Below are positions 1-6,993 of a DNA stretch of 12,335 nt, piece by piece. The DNA comes from an uncultured Oscillospiraceae bacterium (GTDB lineage Bacteria; Bacillota; Clostridia; Oscillospirales; Oscillospiraceae): NCBI GenBank assembly GCA_934661135.1, contig CAKUJA010000063.1, forward strand, positions 1 through 12,335. The letters are read 5' to 3'. The notes beneath the pieces are model-generated. The model saw only the letters and a list, made by a program, of their open reading frames with translations, ran no database searches and was not told the DNA's origin. Position 1 is the stretch's first letter; the number at the start of each line of letters is the position of its first letter. Both the position numbers and the translations under genes were made by a program.

Positions 1-42
1 CCCCCGGGGAGGCTTACGGGGCGGCGCGAAATCTTGTAAAAT
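1..42 (+). promoter_or_regulatory. Candidate metal-responsive operator and promoter (site A)
   Basis: A GC-rich element (1-18: five C, four G, then AGG and CTTACG) lies ahead of the His-rich sensor gene. It matches 3539-3556 at 17 of 18 positions. TTACGG (14-19) and TAAAAT (37-42), 17 bases apart, could be the -35 and -10; the -35 is weak by consensus. C-tract/G-tract elements of this shape are known targets of CsoR/RcnR-family repressors, so autoregulation by the next gene is a fair inference. The window starts inside the element, so its left arm may be missing. Confidence 0.55.
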
Positions 43-69
43 ACAGAGGATTGAAAGGCGGTGGTGTAT

Positions 70-438
70 GTGGAGGAACTGGAGCAGGAGCATTTCCATG
101 AACACGAACACACGCAGGACCACGACCATGTGCATCCGCACGAACATGACCATGCGGACGGCCACAAGCACCCGCACCACCATGAAAATACGAAATACGT
201 CCAGAACCGGCTGGCACGAGCCTCTGGCCATTTGCAGCACGTCCGCGCGATGGTGGACGAAGGCGAGGACTGCTCGGACGTTCTGATGCAGCTTTCCGCT
301 GTAATCGGTGCGCTGCAATCCATCGCCAAGGTGATCTTGAAAGACCATCTCGACCACTGCGTCGTGGACGCGGTGCAGTCCGGCGATACCCAGACGCTCG
401 ACGATTTCAAAAAAGCCATTGACCGCTATATTCGCTGA
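70..438 (+). CDS. His-rich CsoR/RcnR-family metal-sensing transcriptional repressor
   Basis: A small all-helical DUF156-family repressor; in this family metal binding releases the protein from its operator. Residues 8-38 carry 15 histidines, a metal-binding N-terminal extension. The core then follows: an Arg-Leu-x-Arg-x-x-Gly-His helix near 47-54, Cys68 in a DCSDVL motif, and His93 and Cys97 in DHLDHC. Cys-His-Cys is the arrangement known for Cu(I)-sensing CsoR, whereas the His-rich tail is more usual for Ni, Co or Zn handling. Start: GTG at 70 has a near-perfect Shine-Dalgarno (AAAGGCGGTG, 54-63) eight bases away. In-frame GTG codons at 61 and 64 are possible, and 61 would add three residues. 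It leads a tight operon and probably controls it. The family call is firm; the metal is not settled. Confidence 0.88.
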   Translation: MEELEQEHFHEHEHTQDHDHVHPHEHDHADGHKHPHHHENTKYVQNRLARASGHLQHVRAMVDEGEDCSDVLMQLSAVIGALQSIAKVILKDHLDHCVVDAVQSGDTQTLDDFKKAIDRYIR

Positions 439-449
439 GGAGGAACGCC

Positions 450-881
450 ATGATCGACAGGAATTTTGACCCGTGGAAACGAGTTCGTGAGTTCAACCCA
501 GAGGCGCTGCTGGCAGAGAGCAGCGATCTGGTGCAGTGGCCGATCAAGCTCTACAAAGCGCCGAAGCTCTCGCCGTACTATCATCACGGACACCTGCTCA
601 TCGCGGCAGACTGCTCGGCCTTTTCCTATCCGGGCTTCCATGACGCGCTGTCCAAGGGACGTGTGCCGCTCATCTGCTGCCCGGAAAACGACTTTGATAT
701 TACGGTGAAGCTGGCGGACATTTTCAGTCTCAACGACGTTGCAAGCGTCACCATCGTCACGATGGACAAACCCTGCTGCGCCGATCTCAAGGACATGGTG
801 CTTCGCGCCGTCAAACAGAGCCGTCTGCCCATTCCCGTGCAGGTCACGAACCTGTTTGTGGACGCAGAGGAAGTGGACTGA
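450..881 (+). CDS. Small Cys-containing protein related to the C-terminal domain of clostridial 4Fe-4S ferredoxin-like proteins
   Basis: 143 residues, no signal peptide or membrane segment. From about residue 27 it follows a pattern I recognise from the C-terminal part of clostridial 4Fe-4S binding proteins: WPIKL near 30, LLIAADC ending at Cys55, a Phe-His pair at 63-64, CCP at 76-78, a Leu-Asn-Asp-Val stretch at 94-97 and MDKPCC at 105-110. Those relatives normally carry a Cys-rich ferredoxin segment in front. Here the first 26 residues have no cysteine, so the cluster-binding half is absent. The remaining cysteines (55, 76, 77, 109, 110) could bind a metal or cluster, or act in redox. A GAGGAGG ribosome site lies 7 bases before the ATG; the gene sits 11 bases after the sensor and 2 before the methyltransferase. 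Function unknown; metal handling is inferred from context only. Confidence 0.72.
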   Translation: MIDRNFDPWKRVREFNPEALLAESSDLVQWPIKLYKAPKLSPYYHHGHLLIAADCSAFSYPGFHDALSKGRVPLICCPENDFDITVKLADIFSLNDVASVTIVTMDKPCCADLKDMVLRAVKQSRLPIPVQVTNLFVDAEEVD

Positions 882-883
882 CG

Positions 884-1714
884 ATGCAGACATTGGAAGA
901 AGCCTGCCGCGACTGGGAATTCGGCAGGGACGCTGGATCCGGCACTTGGCGCAAGGCATGGGATGACTATTATACCTATCTTGCCGAGCACTGCCCGACC
1001 GACAAATTCCGCAGCCCGCAGGGAGATCAGGTCATCGAGTACCTTTTGAAAAGCGGCATTCTGCGCAAAGGAGACTCGGTGCTGGACATTGGCTGCGGAA
1101 GCGGAAGCTATGCCATTCCTTTGGCCATGCACGGCGCGTCTGTTACGGCGCTGGACTGCAACGCCGCGTCTCTTGCGCTGCTGCAGCGCAGAAGCCGCCG
1201 CCTCGGCTGCACAGATGTTTCCTGCGTGCAGGCGGACTGGGATTCTTACGCATCCCGTTCAGATGCCCGTTTCGATGTTGTCTTTGCGGCAATGTGCCCC
1301 GCGATCTCTGACAAACAGTCGCTGCTTGCCATGGAGCGCCTGGCGGCACGAAAATGCTGTATCCTGACCGTGGCCCGCGGCTCATACGACCTTCACCGCA
1401 AAGCCATGATACTGGAGCTTGGTCTGTCAGTTCCGGGCGGAATGGTCACAGAGGCACTTCGATATTTTGACGTTTTGAGCCTGATGGGAAGGCTTCCTGA
1501 TGTGAAGACATGGAGCGTTTCTTCAGAATCTAAAATCTGTCTGAAGGATTTTCTGATCCGCTATATTGTGTACTTCCGAATCTTCGGCATGGAGGATTCT
1601 GCGTCTGAAGCATATCTTCGTACATATTTTCAGAAAAATGCGGTGGACGGTATTTTAACGGAGCAGTCACAGCTTAATCTGGCTCTGCTGTCATGGTCGC
1701 CGCCCGGCGCATGA
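884..1714 (+). CDS. Class I SAM-dependent methyltransferase
   Basis: 276 residues, cytosolic. Motif I (VLDIGCGSGSY, about 66-76) forms the SAM-binding glycine loop. An acidic residue ends the second strand (TALDCN, Asp91), and FDVVFAAMCPAI (130-141) fits the motif IV strand. The C-terminal third (about 165-276) has no motif I recognise and would set the substrate. It starts 2 bases after the preceding stop with only a weak Shine-Dalgarno of its own, so translation is probably coupled. Its place between a metal sensor and a peptide/nickel-type binding protein suggests it may modify a small molecule connected with the transport system, such as a chelator, but nothing in the sequence names the substrate. 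The methyltransferase fold call is firm; the role is open. Confidence 0.85.
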   Translation: MQTLEEACRDWEFGRDAGSGTWRKAWDDYYTYLAEHCPTDKFRSPQGDQVIEYLLKSGILRKGDSVLDIGCGSGSYAIPLAMHGASVTALDCNAASLALLQRRSRRLGCTDVSCVQADWDSYASRSDARFDVVFAAMCPAISDKQSLLAMERLAARKCCILTVARGSYDLHRKAMILELGLSVPGGMVTEALRYFDVLSLMGRLPDVKTWSVSSESKICLKDFLIRYIVYFRIFGMEDSASEAYLRTYFQKNAVDGILTEQSQLNLALLSWSPPGA

Positions 1715-1722
1715 CCCCGTAA

Positions 1723-1739
1723 TCAAATCTATGATTTGA
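1723..1739. repeat. Short inverted repeat upstream of the binding-protein gene
   Basis: TCAAATC and GATTTGA form two perfect 7-base arms around TAT, in the 53-base gap between the methyltransferase and the binding-protein gene. No T-run follows it, so it is not a convincing terminator. It could be an operator or an mRNA hairpin that protects the transcript of the binding protein. Its role is unknown. Confidence 0.35.
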
Positions 1740-1767
1740 CATATATTCACACAAAGGAGAACCACAA

Positions 1768-3477
1768 ATGAAAAAACTTCTTGCTTTGCTGCTCTGCCTG
1801 AGCCTCGTATTTGTTCTGGCAGCCTGCAGCACCCCTGAATCCCAGACGCAGCAGCCGGCGGAACAGCCGGCACAGGCTGAGGATCAGCCGACTGAGTCAA
1901 CACAGGTGGAGCAGCCGTCGGAACCGGAAGCGCTCACATACCCGATCGAGCAGTTCACGGTCGGCACGACGGCCGCCATTGAGACGGCGACGTTCGGCGA
2001 GTATAACTTCGATATGCTTGCCAGCGGCGTTAGCGAGCTGCCGCTCGTCTGGCAGGACGCGGAGGGCAATTACCATCCGCTGCTTGCTTCCTACGAAACG
2101 GAAGATTCCGTCACGTGGGTCTACACCATCGAGCCGGGCATGACGTGGTCGGATGGAGAACCAGTCACGGCAGAGGATATTCTGTTCACACTGAACTATG
2201 ACGACGCAAACGGCAGCGCCAATTTTGTCTCTCAAACGGATGAAGACGGCAAGGTCACGGAGGCAAAATACGCATCCTATGCGATTTCCGACGATGGAAT
2301 GTCCATTTCCCTGACACTCTCGTCTGCCAACGTGCGCGAGCTTTCCAACATGACGTCCTTCCGCGTCATGCCGAAGCACATCTACGAGGGCAAGGATTCC
2401 GTCACAGAAGCTGAAGCCCGCGTCACCTGCGGACCGTATATGCTCGACAGCTTCAACAAGGAGGCTGGGACGCTCACCTTCATTCCGAATCCATATTATC
2501 CGCTAGAGCCGAACGTCGGCAAGCTCACCTACCGGCTGTTTGGCAACGAAGATACCATGTATCTGGCACTCCAGAACGGCGATCTGGACATGACGTGGGC
2601 ATACTCCACGGGTGTTTCCGGTTCGTATCAGGATGTGCTGGCTGCGACCGACACGCTGACGCTCGAAGCCGTCACGGCGGCAAACGCCCCGGCGGTGCTG
2701 GCGTTCAACAACGCAAATGGCCTTTTTGCAGATGAAAACCTCCGGCTGGCGGTCAGCTATGCGCTGGACTATGACAGCTTCCGCACCGTATTCGGCAGCG
2801 CCTATGCCATCAACCCTAACCGCGGCTTCGTGCCGCCCGTGACCGTGGGTTACAAAGAGACCGAGATGCTCGGTCAGGATCTGGACAAAGCCGCGCAGTA
2901 TATGGCAGACGCCGGTTACACGGAAAAGAACGCAGATGGCTTCTATGTGAACGCGGACGGCGAGATCTGCGCCTTTACCCTCACCTGTAACGCGGGCAAG
3001 GAAGCCCATGTCGGCTATGCAGAGCTTGTCAAGACGCAGCTTGAGCAGTTCGGCATTCAGGTGGATCTCGAAACGCTGGACGGTGACAGCTACAACGCCA
3101 AGACCAGCAACAAGTTCTCTGAGAACAATATCACCATGGAAGCGGCGATCTACGGCTACACGGCTGCCGGTATGGGCATGAAGAACGGTCTTGCTTCCAT
3201 TTACGTCGACGGCACACATCCCGTACAGGGTGGCTGCCAGGTGTTTGACGAAGAATTCCAAGCAATTCTTTCCACGATGGGCGAAGCGAAAACCGTGGAG
3301 GAATACACTGCTGCGGCGGGCAGCCTGCAGGACTGGTATGCCGCGCACACGCCGCTCATTGCCCTCTACTGGGACAGCCAGATCCTTGTCCACAGCGCGG
3401 CATATGAGAATTTCACCGTAGATGCGGTGTTTGGACTCAACAACGCAAACACCTGGTTCTCGATCACGGCAAAATAA
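1768..3477 (+). CDS. ABC transporter solute-binding lipoprotein, family 5 (peptide/nickel type)
   Basis: 569 residues. The N-terminus is a lipoprotein signal: two lysines, a hydrophobic core, and a lipobox LAAC with Cys20 as the lipidated residue, anchoring it outside the membrane. Residues 21-57 form a Q/P/E/T-rich linker. The rest is an SBP_bac_5 domain, shown by the signature around IEPGMTWSDGEPVTAEDILF (about 121-140) and by TCGPYMLDSF further on. This family delivers di- and oligopeptides, nickel complexes or metallophores to Dpp/Opp/Nik-type permeases. The ligand cannot be read from sequence; the metal sensor at the head of the operon favours a metal complex. AAAGGAG (1753-1759) sits 8 bases before the ATG. 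It ends just before a strong terminator, which would let it be made in excess over the membrane parts, as is usual for binding proteins. Confidence 0.93.
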   Translation: MKKLLALLLCLSLVFVLAACSTPESQTQQPAEQPAQAEDQPTESTQVEQPSEPEALTYPIEQFTVGTTAAIETATFGEYNFDMLASGVSELPLVWQDAEGNYHPLLASYETEDSVTWVYTIEPGMTWSDGEPVTAEDILFTLNYDDANGSANFVSQTDEDGKVTEAKYASYAISDDGMSISLTLSSANVRELSNMTSFRVMPKHIYEGKDSVTEAEARVTCGPYMLDSFNKEAGTLTFIPNPYYPLEPNVGKLTYRLFGNEDTMYLALQNGDLDMTWAYSTGVSGSYQDVLAATDTLTLEAVTAANAPAVLAFNNANGLFADENLRLAVSYALDYDSFRTVFGSAYAINPNRGFVPPVTVGYKETEMLGQDLDKAAQYMADAGYTEKNADGFYVNADGEICAFTLTCNAGKEAHVGYAELVKTQLEQFGIQVDLETLDGDSYNAKTSNKFSENNITMEAAIYGYTAAGMGMKNGLASIYVDGTHPVQGGCQVFDEEFQAILSTMGEAKTVEEYTAAAGSLQDWYAAHTPLIALYWDSQILVHSAAYENFTVDAVFGLNNANTWFSITAK

Positions 3478-3491
3478 TCAAGGTTCCTTTC

Positions 3492-3525
3492 AAATGCGGG
3501 GATTTCTTCGGAAATCTCCGTGTTT
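3492..3525 (+). terminator. Intrinsic terminator after the binding-protein gene
   Basis: CGGGGATTTC (3497-3506) pairs with GAAATCTCCG (3511-3520), with one G-U, around a stable TTCG tetraloop. An A-rich flank on the left and TGTTTT on the right extend the stem. It begins 15 bases after the stop codon. Its position splits the locus in two and requires either partial read-through or the downstream promoter for the ATPase and permease genes. Confidence 0.85.
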
Positions 3526-3538
3526 TGTCAATTTCCAT

Positions 3539-3580
3539 CCCCCGGGGAGGGTTACGCACGCCGTCCGGATACGATACAAT
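3539..3580 (+). promoter_or_regulatory. Candidate metal-responsive operator and promoter (site B)
   Basis: The element at 3539-3556 repeats the one at 1-18 with a single change (G instead of C at 3551). TTACGC (3552-3557) and TACAAT (3575-3580) lie 17 bases apart, the same arrangement as at site A. Read on the minus strand it runs TAACCC, a C-tract, a G-tract and AT, a shape like known CsoR operators. It sits between the terminator and the first ATPase gene, so it probably restarts transcription there under the same repressor. Confidence 0.6.
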
Positions 3581-3609
3581 AATGGAAATTGCGAAGGGAG
3601 GGAACGCCG

Positions 3610-4536
3610 ATGCACACAACCGAATCAGCACCGGCGTTTTCCTATGCCTGCGGGACGATCTTTGCGAAGCTTTCACGCGGCGAGCGCGTGCTTTTGCAGA
3701 ACGTTTTTTTCTCGTTATCGTCCGGGGAGCGGCTGGCAGTTATCGGCGAAACCGGATCGGGCAAGACCATGCTGGCACTCTCGATTCTGGGGCTTCTCCC
3801 CTCGAACGTGCGGATGCAGGGCGGCTGTATCCAGCTGGACGGCGCGGCGCTCCCAACCGGCAAACAGCTGCAAATGCTGCGCGGCGACAAAATGGTCTAT
3901 ATTCCGCAAAACGGTGCGGAGTTTTTGCTCCCCGCGCGCACGGTGCGAAAGCAGCTCTATGACAGCCTGAAAAAGCTCGGCTTGCCGCGCAAAGTTTTTC
4001 CGGCATTTGCGGCAGAAAAGCTGCGTCTTGCAGGCTTTGATGCGCCGGAGACGGTTCTGGACAAGTATCCTTTTCAGCTTTCCGGCGGTATGGCGCAGCG
4101 CGTAACCATCGCATTGGCGGCGTGCTCCCGGGCGCGGCTTCTGATTGCGGACGAGCCGACCAACGGACTGGATGAAAATGGTCGAGCGCAGTTTTTTTCG
4201 CTTCTGGATTCCATTTTCCCGAATGCGGCAAAGCTCATCATTACGCACGACATTTCCGTCGCCGCACGCTGCGACCGGGTTCTGGTGCTGTGCGGCGGGC
4301 GAATGCTGGAAACGGGAACGGTGGATGCTGTTTTAGGTGCTCCGTACCATCCGTACACGAAGGCTTTGCTTGCCGCGCAGGTCGCAAACGGGATGCAGCC
4401 GTCGCCGGTCTTGCGCGAGGGCGTATCCGGCTGTCCGTTTTACGCCCGCTGCTCGGAGGCGGAGGAAGCCTGTCTGAACGGCGCGATGTCAAAACACACG
4501 GATGGGAAGACAGAATGGTGGTGCTGCCATGCTTGA
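3610..4536 (+). CDS. Peptide/nickel-type ABC transporter ATP-binding protein (DppD/NikD-like)
   Basis: 308 residues, cytosolic face of the importer; hydrolyses ATP to drive uptake. Walker A is GETGSGKT (46-53), the Q-loop Gln is at 100, the signature LSGGMAQR at 157-164, Walker B ends in DE (181-182), and the H-loop His is 213. The C-terminal extension of this subfamily is present: HPYTKALLAA (247-256), then cysteines at 275, 281, 288 and 305/306. The equivalent cysteines bind a 4Fe-4S cluster in mycobacterial DppD, so a cluster is possible here. The ATG at 3610 was chosen because GGGAGG (3597-3602) is 7 bases upstream; a TTG at 3589 is in frame but would include that site in the coding region. 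It overlaps the next ATPase by 8 bases. Confidence 0.92.
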   Translation: MHTTESAPAFSYACGTIFAKLSRGERVLLQNVFFSLSSGERLAVIGETGSGKTMLALSILGLLPSNVRMQGGCIQLDGAALPTGKQLQMLRGDKMVYIPQNGAEFLLPARTVRKQLYDSLKKLGLPRKVFPAFAAEKLRLAGFDAPETVLDKYPFQLSGGMAQRVTIALAACSRARLLIADEPTNGLDENGRAQFFSLLDSIFPNAAKLIITHDISVAARCDRVLVLCGGRMLETGTVDAVLGAPYHPYTKALLAAQVANGMQPSPVLREGVSGCPFYARCSEAEEACLNGAMSKHTDGKTEWWCCHA

Positions 4537-5209
4537 GATCAAAAACTGCTGCAAATCGTTCGGTAACCAGAAGGTTTTAGATGATGTTTCTATGACCATT
4601 CCAGACGGAAGTATAATCGGCATATTTGGCGCGAGCGGCATCGGAAAATCGACGCTTGCAAAAATTCTCTGCGGCGTAATGCCGCCGGACGCAGGAGCGG
4701 TTTTCCTTGACGGGAAACTGCTTGTGTCCCCAAAAGAAGCGTATGACAGAAAGTGCGGCCTTGCCATCCAGATGGTCTATCAGCAGCCGTATGCCACGCT
4801 CGACCCTTCGCAGAAGATCGGCGCGGGACTGCGGGAGCTGATTTCCTATCATCATCTGGCGGAAAATAAAAAAGCGGCAGAAACGCTGATCGCCGACATT
4901 CTGGCGCAGATGCAGCTGCCTGCCAAAATTCTCGCCCATCTGCCGCGGCAGATCTCCGGCGGCGAGGCGCAGCGTGTGGCGTTGGCGCGCTGCCTGCTTT
5001 TACGCCCGAAGCTTCTGATTTTGGATGAAGCAACATCGATGCTGGACGTGTCCACGCAGGCAAATCTTCTGGCGCTTGTAAAGGCGCAGATGCTGCCCAA
5101 TGGCGGGTCGGTGCTGTTCATCAGCCACGACCGGGCACTGACGGATTTTTACTGTAATACGGTCTATGCGTTTGACGAAGATCACCGGCTGAAAGAGGTG
5201 CGGGCGTGA
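4529..5209 (+). CDS. Peptide/nickel-type ABC transporter ATP-binding protein (DppF/NikE-like)
   Basis: 226 residues, the partner ATPase of the heterodimer. Walker A is GASGIGKS (34-41), the Q-loop QQP at 85-87, the signature ISGGEAQR at 142-149, Walker B LLILDE with Glu167, and the H-loop His is 200. It lacks the C-terminal oligopeptide extension found in its partner and in many DppF proteins, so it is a short form. The ATG at 4529 gives the classic N-terminus MLEIKN and overlaps the previous gene by 8 bases. An in-frame ATG at 4502 would add nine residues that do not resemble the family. The next gene overlaps its stop by 4 bases, so the four transporter genes are translationally coupled. 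Confidence 0.91.
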   Translation: MLEIKNCCKSFGNQKVLDDVSMTIPDGSIIGIFGASGIGKSTLAKILCGVMPPDAGAVFLDGKLLVSPKEAYDRKCGLAIQMVYQQPYATLDPSQKIGAGLRELISYHHLAENKKAAETLIADILAQMQLPAKILAHLPRQISGGEAQRVALARCLLLRPKLLILDEATSMLDVSTQANLLALVKAQMLPNGGSVLFISHDRALTDFYCNTVYAFDEDHRLKEVRA

Positions 5210-6183
5210 AGGATTACAGAAAAAATATGCGGCTTGCGCTCGTGTGCTTTCTGCTGGTCGTGGTTCTGAATTTTTTCCTGCCGCGTCTGCTGCCGGGCAA
5301 CCCTGTGGCATACTTAACGGGCTTTTCCGAGCAGGATATGACGCCCGCACAGGTGGCATTCTATGAGGACGCGCTGCATCTGAACAAACCGCTTGCGGCG
5401 CAGTTTGGCTTCTATCTTCGGTCGCTGCTGGACGGGACGCTCGGATATTCGTATAAAAAGGACGCAGCTGTCTCGGCGCTCATCGGCGAGAAAATCGGCT
5501 ATACGCTGCAGATCACGGTTCCGGCGGTACTGCTTTCGGCGGGGATTGGCCTTCTCTGGGGACTTCGGTGCGGGTACAAAAAGGATTCGCTTGCCGACCG
5601 CTTTTCTACAACAGCACTGATTATCCTCAACGCCGTGCCGACGTTTTTAATTGGACTGGGACTGATGATCGTGTTCTGCTTTCAAAACCGGCTTCTGCCC
5701 TATACCGGGCTAAACTCCCCGGAGGCTATGCGCGGCACGGCTGGGTATGTATGGGACAGGGTTCTGCATCTGCTGCTGCCGGTCGTGACGTTGACGCTGG
5801 CGGCACTTCCCAGCCGGTATCTGCTTGTGCGCAACATGGCTGCAAGCGCGTCGGACGGAAAGGATATTTTATACGCAAGGCAGCGGGGACTTTCGGACTG
5901 TGTCATCCGCCGGGAGTATCTCCTGCGCTCGATCGCGCAGCCGTTTCTTACGATGCTCGGCATGAGCGTGTCGCTCTGCGTGGGCGGCTCGGTCGTGATC
6001 GAGAAAATTTTCTCCATCGGCGGGATGGGCTCTCTTCTGACAGAAGCGGTCTATACGCTCGATTATCCGCTCATGCAGGGCATTTTATTTGTGACGACGT
6101 GCATCATGATGCTGTCGATTTTGCTTACCGATTTTTTGTGTCTGCTCCTTGACCCCAAGCGGAGATTGGAGGGCAGAGCATGA
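5206..6183 (+). CDS. Peptide/nickel-type ABC transporter permease (DppB/NikB-like)
   Basis: 325 residues, inner-membrane channel subunit. A first hydrophobic helix (about 8-29) is followed by an extracytoplasmic loop containing LLPGNPVAYL, typical of the DppB group. Further membrane segments lie near 100-120, 136-158, 186-208, 245-268 and 292-315. The cytoplasmic coupling loop that contacts the ATPases is at about 223-240 (YARQRGLSDCVIRREYLL). The start is GTG in a GTGA overlap with the ATPase stop, with AAAGAGGTG (5192-5200) 5 bases before it. The length is normal for the family. Confidence 0.92.
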   Translation: MKDYRKNMRLALVCFLLVVVLNFFLPRLLPGNPVAYLTGFSEQDMTPAQVAFYEDALHLNKPLAAQFGFYLRSLLDGTLGYSYKKDAAVSALIGEKIGYTLQITVPAVLLSAGIGLLWGLRCGYKKDSLADRFSTTALIILNAVPTFLIGLGLMIVFCFQNRLLPYTGLNSPEAMRGTAGYVWDRVLHLLLPVVTLTLAALPSRYLLVRNMAASASDGKDILYARQRGLSDCVIRREYLLRSIAQPFLTMLGMSVSLCVGGSVVIEKIFSIGGMGSLLTEAVYTLDYPLMQGILFVTTCIMMLSILLTDFLCLLLDPKRRLEGRA

Positions 6184-6992
6184 GAAGAAAAGGTCTTTTG
6201 CCGCTCATTCTGGGGCTAATGCTGCTGCTCATTTTTGCGTTGGCTGCATTTGCCCCCGGGATCTTTACAAACTATGAACAAAAAGAACTGTTCACCAAAT
6301 GGCTCCCCATAAGCCGGGAGCATCTGCTCGGCACAAACGCGATGGGCTACGATATTTTTACGGAGCTCATCTATGGCGCACGGCAGACGCTGCTGGTCGG
6401 CGTCTTGAGCAGTATTCTGACGCTGCTTTTGGGGGCAGGTATTGGGATTTTGGGAAGCTTTCACGGCTGGGTCGGGCAGATTTTCAATGGTCTTATTCAG
6501 ATTTTTGTTCTGCTTCCGAAGCTCATTACCCTCATCGTTCTGGCGACGTTTTTCGGAAGCTCCGCCGCGCACCTGATCGTCCTGATCGCGGCGTTCAGCT
6601 GGGTCGGCACGGCGCGCGCCGTGCGCGCAAAGGTTTTGCAGCTGTACACACAGCCGTTTATCGAAAGCTGCCGGATCCTTGGCTACAGCCGCGCCCATAT
6701 TGCCGTGCGGCACATCCTGCCGAACCTGTCGGACGTGCTGCTCTCGCGCTTTCTGCTCGGGGTCAACAGCTGCATTATGATGGAGTCGACGCTCTCATTT
6801 CTGGGACTTGGCGATCTCTACCGCCCGACGTGGGGGACGATGGTCAATTTTGCGTACAAGCGTGGCGCGTTTCTGCGGGGTGCGTATCAGTATTTGCTGG
6901 CACCCGGCGTGTGTGTCATGCTGCTGTGTCTGGCATTTTACCTGATCAGTCTCTGGCTGACCGCCAGAAAAGAAACCATTTTGGAGGCGTAA
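6180..6992 (+). CDS. Peptide/nickel-type ABC transporter permease (DppC/NikC-like)
   Basis: 270 residues, second channel subunit. After one membrane helix (7-27) comes the DppC-type stretch HLLGTNAMGYDIF then YGARQTL (48-71), which in relatives reads LGTDxxGRD; here Asn and Tyr replace the usual Asp and Arg. Other membrane segments lie near 72-94, 103-125, 130-145, 186-208 and 240-261. The coupling loop is ESCRILGYSRAHIAVRHILP (162-181). The ATG overlaps the previous stop (ATGA) and GGAGG lies a few bases upstream. The length is at the short end of the family. Confidence 0.92.
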   Translation: MRRKGLLPLILGLMLLLIFALAAFAPGIFTNYEQKELFTKWLPISREHLLGTNAMGYDIFTELIYGARQTLLVGVLSSILTLLLGAGIGILGSFHGWVGQIFNGLIQIFVLLPKLITLIVLATFFGSSAAHLIVLIAAFSWVGTARAVRAKVLQLYTQPFIESCRILGYSRAHIAVRHILPNLSDVLLSRFLLGVNSCIMMESTLSFLGLGDLYRPTWGTMVNFAYKRGAFLRGAYQYLLAPGVCVMLLCLAFYLISLWLTARKETILEA

Positions 6993-6993
6993 C

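Noticed and set aside
426..1132. Two long minus-strand open frames over the Cys protein and methyltransferase genes
   Set aside because: They oppose genes with good starts and family motifs, and show no domain of their own.
1715..1722. CCCCGTAA, an 8-base match to the complement of the site A flank, as a third operator copy
   Set aside because: Too short, and it lacks the C-tract/G-tract core, so a chance match is likely.
1736..1741. Perfect TTGACA as a possible -35 for the binding-protein gene
   Set aside because: A -10 at the right distance would fall on the ribosome site (1759-1764), and the sequence there is not AT-rich or -10-like.
2503..3393. Long minus-strand open frame (296 codons) inside the binding-protein gene
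   Set aside because: It is antisense to a gene with clear family-5 motifs, and has no ribosome site or recognisable domain.
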